64,000 bases of DNA from Paenibacillus tyrphae (GCF_000722545.1 NZ_JNVM01000004.1:62001-126000), one strand, 5' to 3'; shown: positions 9,390-17,616, counted from the stretch's first letter. Notes: generated from the letters alone by a model not told the origin. Translations and numbers: made by a program.

Positions 9390-9576
9390 CTAGCGTCGTT
9401 CCATTCGATGAGTTGATTCCAAAATCATCCGGATAAAGTCATAGGTGCCCCCGTTCGTCTGCTGCAAAAACGTCTCTTTCCGCACAAATCCTATAAAAAG
9501 AATAAGGCTCCTCGTACTGCCAACCGGCGATCTCTTCGGCTTCTTCCCGAGTCATGGGGCGAAATTGAAAATTCAT
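9390..9576 (-). pseudogene. GNAT acetyltransferase remnant with internal deletion
   Basis: A well-placed AAAGGAG precedes ATG at 9576, and translation gives a typical GNAT N-terminus (MNFQFRPMTREEAEEIAGWQ, then YEEPYSFY). The frame then breaks. In the alternative frame the very next codons encode a GNAT C-terminus (IGFVRKETFLQQTNGGTYDF followed by IRMILE) up to a stop at 9390. About 100 residues of the acetyl-CoA-binding core that a full-length relative should contain are missing, and the junction at about 9490 is out of frame. This is a deletion-inactivated gene. Confidence 0.8.
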
Positions 9577-9681
9577 CGCGTCTCCTTTACCTGCTAGATG
9601 GAATTTATGGTATTGGGTGGCAGGCGGGTCGAGCATAGCTTGCATTCGAACGGAAGTTAAGACCGGTAAGCTTGAAGCGGT

Positions 9682-10938
9682 TCATTGCTTCGCGAACGGT
9701 TTCGCAACGAAAAAACAACAGCAAAGTCCGAGCCACATCGCCGCCGCACCCCAATAAACGGCAGGATACCCCGCCTGCTGCACTACCCAGAACGAAAGGG
9801 CCGGACCGAGCGCTGCCCCCACATCCAGCGTAACGGAATAGGACGTCATGACGGTTCTTCGGTTGTGCAGGCTTAGCGTGCCGGAGACGGAGCCGGCCAA
9901 GGCATCCATAAGCGTCGTCGTACAGGTCGATGTCATCAATAGCCCCACCGCCGCAACGATCCAGCCCCACGTCGGCAAAGGCAGCGGAAACAAAAACAGC
10001 AGGGCGGCTGCTATGCCCATCGTCCACGTCAGCAGGCGGGCTTTATTGGACTGCCGATCCGACAGGCTGCCGATGAACGGCGACAGGAAGGGGCCCCAGC
10101 CCCACCGCAGCGCCTGCAGCCCCCCGGCGATAAACGCGCCGCCGAGCGTAAAGCCGAGGACCGTCATCGAGGCGTGTCTCGTTTCGGCATAATTGCTGAG
10201 CGTGGAGGTCAGCATCCCTTCGTAAATCATAGCCGAGCCCAAAGCGGCGGCAAGCAGCCAAGGGACGTCCTTGGTTTTCAGCATGGTCATGAATGCGGCT
10301 GTTCCGGAGCGCTTCTGCGGAATCGGAACGGAAGCCTCCTCCGTCTGCCGGACGGAGTTCTTTTTCACATCATCGATTCGAAGGCCCCGCAGCAGGAAAG
10401 GGACGCCACAAACGGTCGCCGCACTAAGCAGCCATGCTATGGCACGAAGCCCCAGCATCTCGGCAAGGGTACCTCCGAGCAGCATCCCGACGAGGCTTCC
10501 CAGCCGGTAGTGACCGTTATACAGGCCGAACAACCGGCCTTCATTGCGATCCCGGCAAAGCTCCAAGATCGCGTAATAGGCGCCAAGCCTTAAAAACGAC
10601 CAAGCCAGACCCCAGACGCACCGCGCTGCAATCCAGAGGGGGAACGTGTCGATGAACCCATAGGAAGCGGTCGTCAGGATCGCAAGCATGACCGCTGCCA
10701 GCATGCCTTGCCGCAGGCTGATATGACGGTAAATCCGGCTGACGATAGGGTTCAAGGGCAGCCGAACCAGTCGGTTGACGGACAAAAGAATGCCGACCTG
10801 AACGAGCGAGTCCAGACCGGCTTCTTTCCAGTACAAAGGCAGCACGATGTACAGCATCGAGTCCCCCGTCAGACAAAGCGCCGTAATCCATGAGATCCGC
10901 AGCACTTCCTTTTTCCCGCGAAGCGTTGACTTATCCAT
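9682..10938 (-). CDS. MFS transporter (drug-efflux-like)
   Basis: Major facilitator of 418 residues with about 12 membrane helices. The loop between helices 2 and 3 carries a motif A-like segment (NPIVSRIYRHISLRQG), and a central basic loop (residues about 185-215) separates the halves. It is transcribed away from the LysR gene, so that regulator is the likely controller. An efflux function is plausible, but the substrate is unknown. Confidence 0.86.
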   Translation of the reverse strand: MDKSTLRGKKEVLRISWITALCLTGDSMLYIVLPLYWKEAGLDSLVQVGILLSVNRLVRLPLNPIVSRIYRHISLRQGMLAAVMLAILTTASYGFIDTFPLWIAARCVWGLAWSFLRLGAYYAILELCRDRNEGRLFGLYNGHYRLGSLVGMLLGGTLAEMLGLRAIAWLLSAATVCGVPFLLRGLRIDDVKKNSVRQTEEASVPIPQKRSGTAAFMTMLKTKDVPWLLAAALGSAMIYEGMLTSTLSNYAETRHASMTVLGFTLGGAFIAGGLQALRWGWGPFLSPFIGSLSDRQSNKARLLTWTMGIAAALLFLFPLPLPTWGWIVAAVGLLMTSTCTTTLMDALAGSVSGTLSLHNRRTVMTSYSVTLDVGAALGPALSFWVVQQAGYPAVYWGAAAMWLGLCCCFFVAKPFAKQ

Positions 10939-11041
10939 TGCGCATTCACTCTTTTCTACAATTGGTGCTTTAACGTAAGCCGATCATCCTAAAAATAGTC
11001 CACCTCCTCGCAAAAAACTAATATATAATGATAACCAACCG

Positions 11042-11056
11042 ATAAGTTATACTTAT
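11042..11056. promoter_or_regulatory. Candidate LysR-type operator
   Basis: Perfect dyad ATAAGT-TAT-ACTTAT in the 145-bp space between the divergent MFS and LysR genes. It has the AT-rich dyad layout with a T-N11-A core expected of LysR-family sites and lies 27 bp upstream of the LysR start. This position fits autoregulation plus control of the divergent transporter. Confidence 0.6.
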
Positions 11057-11083
11057 GAATTCCGCGCGAACGGAGGAATAGCT

Positions 11084-11980
11084 ATGAATTTGCATGCGCT
11101 TAAAGTATTTCATGCCGTAGCCCAGAGCGGCCATGTAACCCAAGCGGCAGAGGAGCTTCGCATCAGTCAGCCTGCCGTCACCCAGCATCTAAGAAATCTG
11201 GAAAAAGAAATCGGCCTAAAGCTGGTTCGGCCGGAGGGTAGAGGCATTGCTCTGACGTATGCGGGCCGGGAGCTGTATGCTTTATCCGGCAAGCTGTTCG
11301 CTGCGGAGCGCGAAATCGAGAACCGGATGAGCGACATTGCGGCGGGAAAACGGGGGGAGCTGACGCTTGCCGTTACCAACCTCCCCGGAACGGTGCTGCT
11401 TCCGAGATGGATCGCGTATTTCAAAACCCGGCATGAAGACGTTGCTATCAACGTCATCACCGTCAATACCCGCGAAGCGTTTGCTCTCCTGAGCGAGCAC
11501 CGGGCAGACGTGGCCGTTATTGCGGGAGGCTGGGAACAGCCCCGGATGAAATGGGAGTATCTGTTCGACGACGAGCTGTGGTTTATCGTTCCGGCCAGGC
11601 ATCCTATGGCGAACCGGGAAGCCTCTTTAAAGGAAATGATGGAAGAAACGTTCGTTATTCGGGAGGAGGGAAGCTCGACCCGAGAAAGGTTCCTGTCGAT
11701 GTGCCGAACCTATAACGTCAGACAGCCGAAGATCGGGATGCAGTTTAACGGGGTGCATGAGACGATAAGAGCGGTCAGAGCGGGGTATGGGGCAAATCTC
11801 ATCTCGGCTATGGCGGCACGCGAATATATCGAGCGGGGCGAAGTAGCCCGAGTGTATGTCCGGGATGTCGAGCTGAAACGGCCGATTGCGATATGCACAG
11901 CCGAAGATCATACGTTAACGCCGGTCGCAGAATCGTTTATCCGGCTTGTTCGGAAAAAATTAAGAGAAGAAGCAGTCTAG
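11084..11980 (+). CDS. LysR-family transcriptional regulator (CysL/CbbR-like)
   Basis: 298 residues with a standard N-terminal LysR helix-turn-helix (MNLHALKVFHAVAQSGHVTQ onward, recognition helix SQPAVTQHLRNLEKEIG), a linker helix, and a periplasmic-binding-type effector domain (LPGTVLLPRW, ADVAVIAGG, IREEGSSTRERF). The latter motif is common in CysL/CbbR-type members that sense small metabolites. GGAGGAATAGCT precedes the ATG. It is divergent from the MFS gene, its likely target. Confidence 0.9.
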   Translation: MNLHALKVFHAVAQSGHVTQAAEELRISQPAVTQHLRNLEKEIGLKLVRPEGRGIALTYAGRELYALSGKLFAAEREIENRMSDIAAGKRGELTLAVTNLPGTVLLPRWIAYFKTRHEDVAINVITVNTREAFALLSEHRADVAVIAGGWEQPRMKWEYLFDDELWFIVPARHPMANREASLKEMMEETFVIREEGSSTRERFLSMCRTYNVRQPKIGMQFNGVHETIRAVRAGYGANLISAMAAREYIERGEVARVYVRDVELKRPIAICTAEDHTLTPVAESFIRLVRKKLREEAV

Positions 11981-12020
11981 TTAGGATCATCCGTTTAGCG
12001 GACAATATTCGTTCAGGTCA

Positions 12021-12053
12021 ACCGTTCCTTCCGGGGAGCGGTTTTCTTTTTTT
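12021..12053 (+). terminator. Intrinsic terminator after LysR gene
   Basis: ACCGTTCC-TTCCGG-GGAGCGGT hairpin followed by TTTCTTTTTTT. Confidence 0.88.
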
Positions 12054-12076
12054 GCTGAACGGTATCACTCGATAAT

Positions 12077-12127
12077 TTGACAGTAACTATTAAAAGACAT
12101 ATATTATCATTATATTGTTACTATCAA
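12077..12127 (+). promoter_or_regulatory. Promoter bracketed by an 11-bp inverted repeat
   Basis: TTGACA (12077-12082), 17 bp, TATATT (12100-12105) is a near-ideal promoter. TTGACAGTAAC (12077-12087) and GTTACTATCAA (12117-12127) are inverted repeats with one mismatch, so one arm covers the -35 and the other the start region. The TetR protein encoded in the same operon is the natural candidate ligand (inference). Confidence 0.72.
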
Positions 12128-12160
12128 AATAATTTGTTATCTGAAAAAGGGGCTGCGGGC

Positions 12161-13615
12161 ATGAATAACGATCCGAATTGGGGAAGAGCGCTGGTCATTG
12201 GAGGCAGTATGGCGGGAATGCTGGCCGCACGGGTGCTGGCGGAGTATTATGACGAGGTTCTCGTCGTGGACAAGGACGACTTTCCGGGTACGCCCGGGAA
12301 CCGTCCCGGCACGCCTCAGGCGTATCACCCGCACCGGCTGCTGCCGCGCGGCAAGCTCATTCTGGAGAGCTTGTTCCCCGGCTGGCTGGACGATTTGCTG
12401 GCGCAAGGGGCTTTCCCGAAAGAGGGCAAGCGCATCCGGTCCGTCAGCGTTTACGGAACACTCGAAGTGATTGACCGAAAAGATGCGGGTGCCAGCCGGG
12501 CTTTGCTGGAATGGGTCATTCGCCGGCGCCTACAAGCGCTCCCCAATGTGCGGTTTGCGAACGGATGCGAAGCGACGGGGCTGCAGATGGCTTTGGACGG
12601 CGCAACAGTTACAGGCGTTACGGTTCGGGAACGGGGTAAGACGGTGCAGTCCACGACGCTCGAAGCCGATCTGGTACTGGATGCTAGCGGACGGTCCTCC
12701 AAGCTGGTAAAATGGCTTCAGGCTCTCGGCTATCACGTGCCGGAACCGGAACGTCTAAAAGCTTCGCTCGGTTACAGCACGCGCTATTACAGAATCCCTC
12801 CGCACATTGCGGAGCAATGGAGCGTAGTCGTCACGGAAGGCGTTCCGGCCAAAGGAGTCGGCACCGCTGTATTCGGACCGGTTGAGCAGGATACGGCCGA
12901 AGTCGTACTATATTACGCGGGCGGTCAGCGTTACCCGACGACCGATGCCGGGCTATACGAACAGGAGCTGGCCGCTCTGCTGGACCCTTCGATTGCGGGG
13001 CTGCTGCAAGCGTGCGAGCCGCTGGGGCCGCCGCGCGGGTACCGAGTGCCGGAATGCTTCCGGCAGCGCTTCGAGCGGATGGAGCGGTGGCCGTCCGGGC
13101 TGCTTGTGATGGGGGACGCACTCTGCAACTTCGATCCGATTTACGGTCAAGGAATTACCGTCGCTGCCATCGAAGCGGAATTGCTGGCCGCTCAATTGCG
13201 CGAACGGCGTACCCGGCCGAAGCCGTTCTTCGAACGCGAGGCATTGAGGCGAATGCAGGAGGCAATCGATCCCGCCTGGTGGCTCACGGCCGTTGCCGAC
13301 CTGTGCTGGCCCGGCGTGGAATACACGGGATCGCATTCGCGGGAAGGGATCGCCTTCGCCCAAAAATATTTTGAACTGTACCGCAAGCAAGCCGTCGGCA
13401 AGCCTGATATGGAATTATTCGGTAAATACATGATGATGAACGGCTTGCTCTTATCGCCGCGGGAATTATTGAACGCGGAAGCGGTCCGCGCCGTGCTGAA
13501 CGCCGATGGATCGGGCGAGGGAGAGCGGCTGTTAGCCGAATTTGCGATGGAGGATCGGGATCATCAGCTGGAGCAATTTCTGGAGCGGACCATCCCGGCG
13601 GGAAGCTATAAATAA
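12161..13615 (+). CDS. FAD-dependent monooxygenase-like oxidoreductase
   Basis: Flavoprotein of 484 residues in the UbiH/PHBH-like group. The N-terminus has the dinucleotide fold ALVIGGSMAGMLAARVLAEY. A DG-type segment (LVLDASGRSSKLVKWL) follows in the middle, and the second FAD motif reads GLLVMGDALCNFDPIYGQG (about residues 315-333). The start ATG at 12161 follows AAAAAGGGG; an upstream in-frame codon would lie inside the promoter. The TetR gene follows after 23 bp, suggesting substrate-inducible expression. The substrate is unknown; xenobiotic or antibiotic modification is possible. Confidence 0.85.
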   Translation: MNNDPNWGRALVIGGSMAGMLAARVLAEYYDEVLVVDKDDFPGTPGNRPGTPQAYHPHRLLPRGKLILESLFPGWLDDLLAQGAFPKEGKRIRSVSVYGTLEVIDRKDAGASRALLEWVIRRRLQALPNVRFANGCEATGLQMALDGATVTGVTVRERGKTVQSTTLEADLVLDASGRSSKLVKWLQALGYHVPEPERLKASLGYSTRYYRIPPHIAEQWSVVVTEGVPAKGVGTAVFGPVEQDTAEVVLYYAGGQRYPTTDAGLYEQELAALLDPSIAGLLQACEPLGPPRGYRVPECFRQRFERMERWPSGLLVMGDALCNFDPIYGQGITVAAIEAELLAAQLRERRTRPKPFFEREALRRMQEAIDPAWWLTAVADLCWPGVEYTGSHSREGIAFAQKYFELYRKQAVGKPDMELFGKYMMMNGLLLSPRELLNAEAVRAVLNADGSGEGERLLAEFAMEDRDHQLEQFLERTIPAGSYK

Positions 13616-13638
13616 AACAAGATCGGAGAGTGTACAGG

Positions 13639-14238
13639 ATGCCACCGGACGATAAACGAACCATGGGGCTGCGCGAGCGCAAAAAAGCAAAGACCATGGC
13701 AGCGGTTCAAATGCACGCGCTGCGGCTGTTCCGCGAGCTGGGCTATAACGCCACGACGGTGGAGCAGATTACGGAGGCAGCGGAGATTTCGCCCAGCACT
13801 TTTTTTCGGTATTTTCCCACCAAGGAGGACGTGCTGCTAAGTGACAATTACGATCCCGTTCTCGTTGACGCCTTTGAAGCTCAGCCGTCAGATCTGAGTC
13901 CTCTACAGGCGTTGCGCGGGGCCATGGTTTCGGCAATTGCCGACATGTCTGCCGATGAGCTCGCCACGATGCGTGAACGAAATCAGCTCATCATGACGGT
14001 GCCGGAGCTGCGGGCCGCAGCGCTGAACAACCTGACCCAGACGATGCAGCTGATCGCGGAGCTGGCAGCCAAGCGCACCGGCCGAGAGCCGGACGACGCA
14101 GCCGTGCGAACCTTCGCCGGAGCGGTCATCGGCGTCAACATCTCGGTGATGCTTCACTATGCGAAACATCCGGATGCGGACTTCGCCGGATTGCTGGACG
14201 AAGCGCTGAGTAAGCTGGAAGCGGGCCTACCGTTGTGA
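13639..14238 (+). CDS. TetR-family transcriptional regulator
   Basis: 199 residues. The helix-turn-helix at about residues 12-60 includes TTVEQITEAAEISPSTFFRYF and the family-typical PTKEDVLL. The C-terminal half resembles the MftR-type ligand domain (DMSADELATMRERNQLI). The ATG at 13639 is preferred because GGAG lies 10 bp upstream; a GTG three codons earlier would overlap that site. It probably represses its own operon through the inverted repeat at 12077-12127. Confidence 0.88.
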   Translation: MPPDDKRTMGLRERKKAKTMAAVQMHALRLFRELGYNATTVEQITEAAEISPSTFFRYFPTKEDVLLSDNYDPVLVDAFEAQPSDLSPLQALRGAMVSAIADMSADELATMRERNQLIMTVPELRAAALNNLTQTMQLIAELAAKRTGREPDDAAVRTFAGAVIGVNISVMLHYAKHPDADFAGLLDEALSKLEAGLPL

Positions 14239-14248
14239 AAAGCAAAAA

Positions 14249-14274
14249 CCGTTATCGTCGACCATCGATAACGG
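14249..14274 (-). terminator. Left copy of duplicated bidirectional terminator, locus 1
   Basis: Stem CCGTTATCG / CGATAACGG. On the plus strand it is preceded by AAAAA, giving a T-run for minus-strand transcripts arriving from the response-regulator gene. A near copy lies at 14476-14501; the repeat element sits between them. Confidence 0.7.
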
Positions 14275-14279
14275 TCAGA

Positions 14280-14470
14280 TTGTTGAGAATGAGTTTTAAC
14301 AAAAATAGAGAACCATACGGAGGTGGGGTATCTACTGGAGGAGCGATAGCGTTCGCCTTTGTCTGCGGGAAATACCCGCTGCTAAGCAGCTTCCAATAAA
14401 AATTTCCTGCAGACAAGAGCGACCGGAAGTAGATACCCCACCCCCTCGTACACTCTATATTGCTCAACAA
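14280..14470 (+). repeat. Structured interspersed repeat, copy 1
   Basis: 191-bp element between the convergent tetR and response-regulator genes. Ends TTGTTGAG / CTCAACAA are inverted repeats. Inside, GGTGGGGTATCTACT (14322-14336) pairs perfectly with 14428-14442. The conserved box A (14337-14362) and box B (14413-14429) follow, and an inner stem pairs TTGTCTGCGGGAAAT with ATTTCCTGCAGACAA (one mismatch), closed by a small hairpin with CTAA in its loop. It has no open reading frame of note. The same boxes recur on the minus strand at 45425-45628 and on the plus strand at 54267-54384. Confidence 0.85.
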
Positions 14471-14475
14471 GCTCA

Positions 14476-14507
14476 CCGTTACCGTCATCGTTCGATAACG
14501 GTTTTTT
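14476..14507 (+). terminator. Right copy of duplicated bidirectional terminator, locus 1
   Basis: CCGTTACCG to CGATAACGG (14476-14501) followed by TTTTTT, serving the tetR transcript. It matches the left copy over most of its 26 bp. On the minus strand it overlaps the last codons and stop of the response-regulator gene. Confidence 0.75.
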
Positions 14508-15234
14508 GCTTATTCAACGCGAATGAAGCGGGCACATCCAAGCGGTAGCCTATGCCCCAGACCGTGCGAAGCATCGAGGCGGCAGGCGGCGAGACGGCGT
14601 GCATTTTTTCCCGGATGCGCCGGATATGGGAGTCCACCGTCCGAAAATCCACGATCACCTCGTACTTCCATACTTCCTTCAGCAGCTCCTCGCGAGTCAA
14701 CGTCTTATTCTCGTTCAATGCAAAATAACGCAGCAGCTCGTACTCCTTCAAAGTCAGAGCGATCTCGTGACCGTCGATCAGCACGCGCCGGGCCAGGTGC
14801 TCAATGACTAAATGCGGCAGCACGATGTCGTGGCGCGATTTGTTTTCCAGCCGGAGCCGTCCCGGAGCGGTGCGCTTCAGAATCGCATGGATGCGGCAGA
14901 TCAGCTCGCGCGGACTGAACGGCTTCAGCACATAATCGTCCGCTCCGGCTTCGAAGCCGAGGAGGCGGTCGCTTTCGTCCGCTTTGGCCGTCAGCAGGAT
15001 TACCGGCGTCGTCTTGACCTGTTTGAGCAGCCGGCAAATCTCGGGACCGTTCAGTCCGGGCATCATCCAATCGAGCAGCAAAATATCGTAATCGCGGTCC
15101 AAAGCCATTTGCAGCGCCTGCGTTCCGTCTCCGGTTTCGTCCACGGCGGCGCCGTCTTTATTCAAATACAGGTTCAATATGCGGCGGATCCGGTCCTCGT
15201 CGTCAGCGATAAGCATCTTGTAAGCTAAGGTCAT
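14485..15234 (-). CDS. OmpR/PhoB-family response regulator, orphan
   Basis: 249 residues: receiver domain (acidic pair at 11-12, phosphoacceptor Asp55 in LLLDWMMPG, Lys in LKPFSPRE) and a C-terminal winged helix (about 140-230, with LTLKEYELLRYFALNENKTLTREELLKEVWKYE in that span and FRTVDSHIRRIREK as recognition helix). AGGAGGAACTGTC precedes the ATG. No histidine kinase is adjacent, so the partner is unknown. Its stop codon lies within a terminator hairpin that has a second copy on the far side of the repeat element. Confidence 0.92.
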   Translation of the reverse strand: MTLAYKMLIADDEDRIRRILNLYLNKDGAAVDETGDGTQALQMALDRDYDILLLDWMMPGLNGPEICRLLKQVKTTPVILLTAKADESDRLLGFEAGADDYVLKPFSPRELICRIHAILKRTAPGRLRLENKSRHDIVLPHLVIEHLARRVLIDGHEIALTLKEYELLRYFALNENKTLTREELLKEVWKYEVIVDFRTVDSHIRRIREKMHAVSPPAASMLRTVWGIGYRLDVPASFALNKQKTVIER

Positions 15235-15272
15235 GACAGTTCCTCCTTCACGCTTCTCATTGTAGTCTTAGA

Positions 15273-15287
15273 ATGCCCTGAGGGCAT
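15273..15287. promoter_or_regulatory. Short perfect palindrome upstream of response regulator and ctaG
   Basis: ATGCCCT-G-AGGGCAT in the divergent space between the response-regulator gene and ctaG. It could be an operator for either direction; nothing in the sequence identifies a protein. Confidence 0.35.
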
Positions 15288-15440
15288 GCCTCGAATGAGT
15301 CATTTCGTCGTCGGTCCGGTGAACAAAGCTTGTCTCCTTTGTGACAGCGAGATGGCCCTTTCGTGTCATAGGAACCGGGGGCGAAATTAGGTAAGATGGA
15401 GGGGATGCCAGGAGACGAAGAAGTAAAGGAGGCTTTGAGC

Positions 15441-16301
15441 TTGGACTTTCAGTTGATGATGGAAACGTACGGATTCCGGGTAGTGTGGGGGCCGGAGATG
15501 TTTCTGACGGTTGCGCTGGCGGCCGTATTTTACATGCGCTACAAGGGCGGCACGGTGTCCGGACGGCAGATGGCGAGCTTTTTTGTCGGGCTGTTCCTGC
15601 TGTACATTGCGCTCGGAGGGCCGCTGAATCTGGGCGGGCACTTCTGGTTCAGCATCCATATGCTTCAGCAGTCCGTGATGTACCTGATCGTTCCGCCGCT
15701 GCTGCTCCGGGGGATGCCGGAAGGCTTTTTCCGGGCGCTCAGCGACAATCCGTGGAGCCGGAGGGTGATCCTTGTTTTCGGCAACCCGATCTTTGCGATG
15801 TTTTTGTTCAACGGCGCTTTTTCTTTCTATCACATCCCAATGATCTTCGATGCGGCGATGTCGAATTATGCGCTTCATAATGCGCTGCATTTGCTTCTGT
15901 TCTTCTCGGCGTTCGCTCTATGGTGGTCCTTGTTCAGTCCCGCCGGGGCGATCTATGCGATGAGCGAGCTAAAAAAAATGGGGTATATTTTCATAAACGG
16001 CATTTTGCTGACGCCGGCATGCGCGCTCATCATTTTTGCCAAAGCGCCGATGTACGAGACCTACACCGCCGGGGCGCATCTGCTTTGCCTGCCGTTCTAT
16101 GCGATTCCGGTGGAGCCGGTGTCGTTCTCAAGCCCATGGCTTACGCCGCTGTCCGACCAGCAGCTGGGAGGCGTGATCATGAAGATTATGCAGGAAATTT
16201 CGTACGGCTGCCTGCTTGGCCTCGTGTTCTTCCAATGGTACCGGAGAGAAAAAGACAAAGCAGAGGACCTTCCCGATCCCCTGCTTGAGCCGACGCTGTA
16301 A
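15441..16301 (+). CDS. ctaG: Cytochrome c oxidase assembly factor CtaG (caa3 type)
   Basis: Polytopic membrane protein of about 286 residues, with the pattern of Bacillus CtaG: seven predicted helices and conserved HMLQQSVMYLIVPPLLLRGMP, ALHNALHLL and PVEPVSFSSPWLTPLSDQQLGG segments. It is needed for copper-dependent caa3 oxidase maturation in the family. The start was set at TTG 15441, 8 nt after AAAGGAGG; ATGs at 15396 and 15405 are in frame but less well spaced. It is convergent with the sco gene and close to a small cytochrome c, so the region is an oxidase-assembly cluster. Confidence 0.85.
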   Translation: MDFQLMMETYGFRVVWGPEMFLTVALAAVFYMRYKGGTVSGRQMASFFVGLFLLYIALGGPLNLGGHFWFSIHMLQQSVMYLIVPPLLLRGMPEGFFRALSDNPWSRRVILVFGNPIFAMFLFNGAFSFYHIPMIFDAAMSNYALHNALHLLLFFSAFALWWSLFSPAGAIYAMSELKKMGYIFINGILLTPACALIIFAKAPMYETYTAGAHLLCLPFYAIPVEPVSFSSPWLTPLSDQQLGGVIMKIMQEISYGCLLGLVFFQWYRREKDKAEDLPDPLLEPTL

Positions 16302-16304
16302 GCG

Positions 16305-16916
16305 TTATTTTGATCCGGCGATTTGCCGGATCATTTTTAGAATCTCGTCGTTGTCCATCTCTTCGCCCATCGTATAAATTTTGCGGATTTGGCCTTCCTG
16401 GTCGACCAGGAACAGCGAAGTGACCGTATGTACGAACCCGCCGTCCTTCATCTTTTGCACCATCACGCCAAAATCTTTCGCGACGTCCGCCGTTTGTTTC
16501 TCCGTCCCGGTTAGCAGCGTCCAGCCGCTGTAATCCATCCCCATTTTGTCTCCGTACGTTTTAAACGCTTGAGGCGTATCGCGCTCGGGATCGAAGGTGA
16601 CCGACAGGAAATGGACCTTATTTCCCCACATGCCGTCTTTCTTTAATTCGTTCTGCAGCTTAACCATGTTGTACGTCGTTGCCGGGCACACGTCCGGGCA
16701 ATTGGTGAACAGGAATTCGACCAGACGCACTTTGCCTTTCGTATCGCTTAAAGATACCTTCCCGCCGTCCAGCCCGCTCAGCTCAAAGTTCGGCGCCTGC
16801 TTCAAGACCGGCAGGGGCGGCCCTTGGTTGAACCAGGTAAATAGGGAGATCGCAAGGGCGACCAGCAGGAGGGTGACCGTCAATTTAAACCCGTTCTTTT
16901 GAATCCATGGCTTCAT
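16305..16916 (-). CDS. SCO1/SenC-family copper chaperone
   Basis: Membrane-anchored thioredoxin-fold protein of 203 residues. An N-terminal helix (about 11-28) tethers it outside the membrane. The copper site is CPDVC (Cys73, Cys77) plus a distal His in FVHTV (His163), all present. It delivers copper to the CuA centre of cytochrome c oxidase or acts as a thiol reductase. It lies directly downstream of the cytochrome c gene on the minus strand, with ctaG on the other strand 3 bp from its stop. Confidence 0.92.
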   Translation of the reverse strand: MKPWIQKNGFKLTVTLLLVALAISLFTWFNQGPPLPVLKQAPNFELSGLDGGKVSLSDTKGKVRLVEFLFTNCPDVCPATTYNMVKLQNELKKDGMWGNKVHFLSVTFDPERDTPQAFKTYGDKMGMDYSGWTLLTGTEKQTADVAKDFGVMVQKMKDGGFVHTVTSLFLVDQEGQIRKIYTMGEEMDNDEILKMIRQIAGSK

Positions 16917-16986
16917 CCGTGAATTGTTTAACCTCCGGTTTCGTTATCTTTTCGCCGTTCGTCTCGTATTTCGTATTCCGTGCGCG

Positions 16987-17352
16987 TTATTTCTTTTCGG
17001 CCAGCCAGCGGGCGACGTTGGCAATCTCCTCGTCCTTCAGGCTGCTCTTGAATGCCGGCATGCCTCCGCGTCCGTTCTGGATCACTTTGTACAACTGCTC
17101 GGCCGACAGCTTGTCGCCGACCTTTTGCAGATTCGGTCCCATTTTGCCTTCCAGGTCGTTGCCGTGACAGGCGATGCAGGATTGCTTGTAGACGGCTTCG
17201 GCGGCCTGGGCGTTCAGCGGAGCATCGGGAAGGGCCGGAGCGGCCGCCTCCTGCTTGGCCTCGCTCGAATGCCGCTGCACCTCGGCGAACAAAAATCCCA
17301 TGCCCAGAACGCAGGCAATTCCGCACAGGGATACCATAATCCATCGATGCAT
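16987..17352 (-). CDS. Small membrane-anchored c-type cytochrome
   Basis: 121 residues. An N-terminal membrane helix (about 5-23) acts as signal anchor, followed by an Ala/Pro-rich linker and one class-I cytochrome c domain with heme motif CIACH (59-63) and probable axial Met in GRGGMPAF. This resembles Bacillus CccA/CccB. The start ATG at 17352 lies 7 nt after AAAGGAGG; the frame extends further upstream without a start signal. It probably shuttles electrons to the oxidase matured by Sco and CtaG. Confidence 0.9.
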   Translation of the reverse strand: MHRWIMVSLCGIACVLGMGFLFAEVQRHSSEAKQEAAAPALPDAPLNAQAAEAVYKQSCIACHGNDLEGKMGPNLQKVGDKLSAEQLYKVIQNGRGGMPAFKSSLKDEEIANVARWLAEKK

Positions 17353-17616
17353 ACATGCGCCTCCTTTCATTTCCAGGATAATCCTAGCACTTTCGTTTCC
17401 GGCTTGTATATAGCACTTTGGAGTCAGACTGAAGCGCTTCCTCCTTGGATTTGTCACGAAATTGTCGATCGTCCGGCGGGAAATAGCCCGACTGAGTCAT
17501 GGGGGTTTGCGGGAGGGTATGGTTAGATGGAATCACAGGAGTACGATCGTTGATCCGGACGGCGAGAAGATGCGAAACGAGCGCAGCCGGTAAGGAAAGA
17601 GAGGGGATTCCATTCC

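Noticed and set aside
9336..12053. Near-identical terminators at 9336 and 12021 considered as ends of a mobile unit
   Set aside because: They share only a 7-bp stem and 6-nt loop, point the same way, and enclose ordinary genes with no transposase; common terminator sequence is enough to explain them.
14280..14470. Copy 1 considered as an insertion-sequence end or miniature transposon of a known IS
   Set aside because: No transposase gene lies in the window, and the terminal repeats are only 6-15 bp and imperfect; a trans-mobilised element remains possible but cannot be assigned to a known IS.
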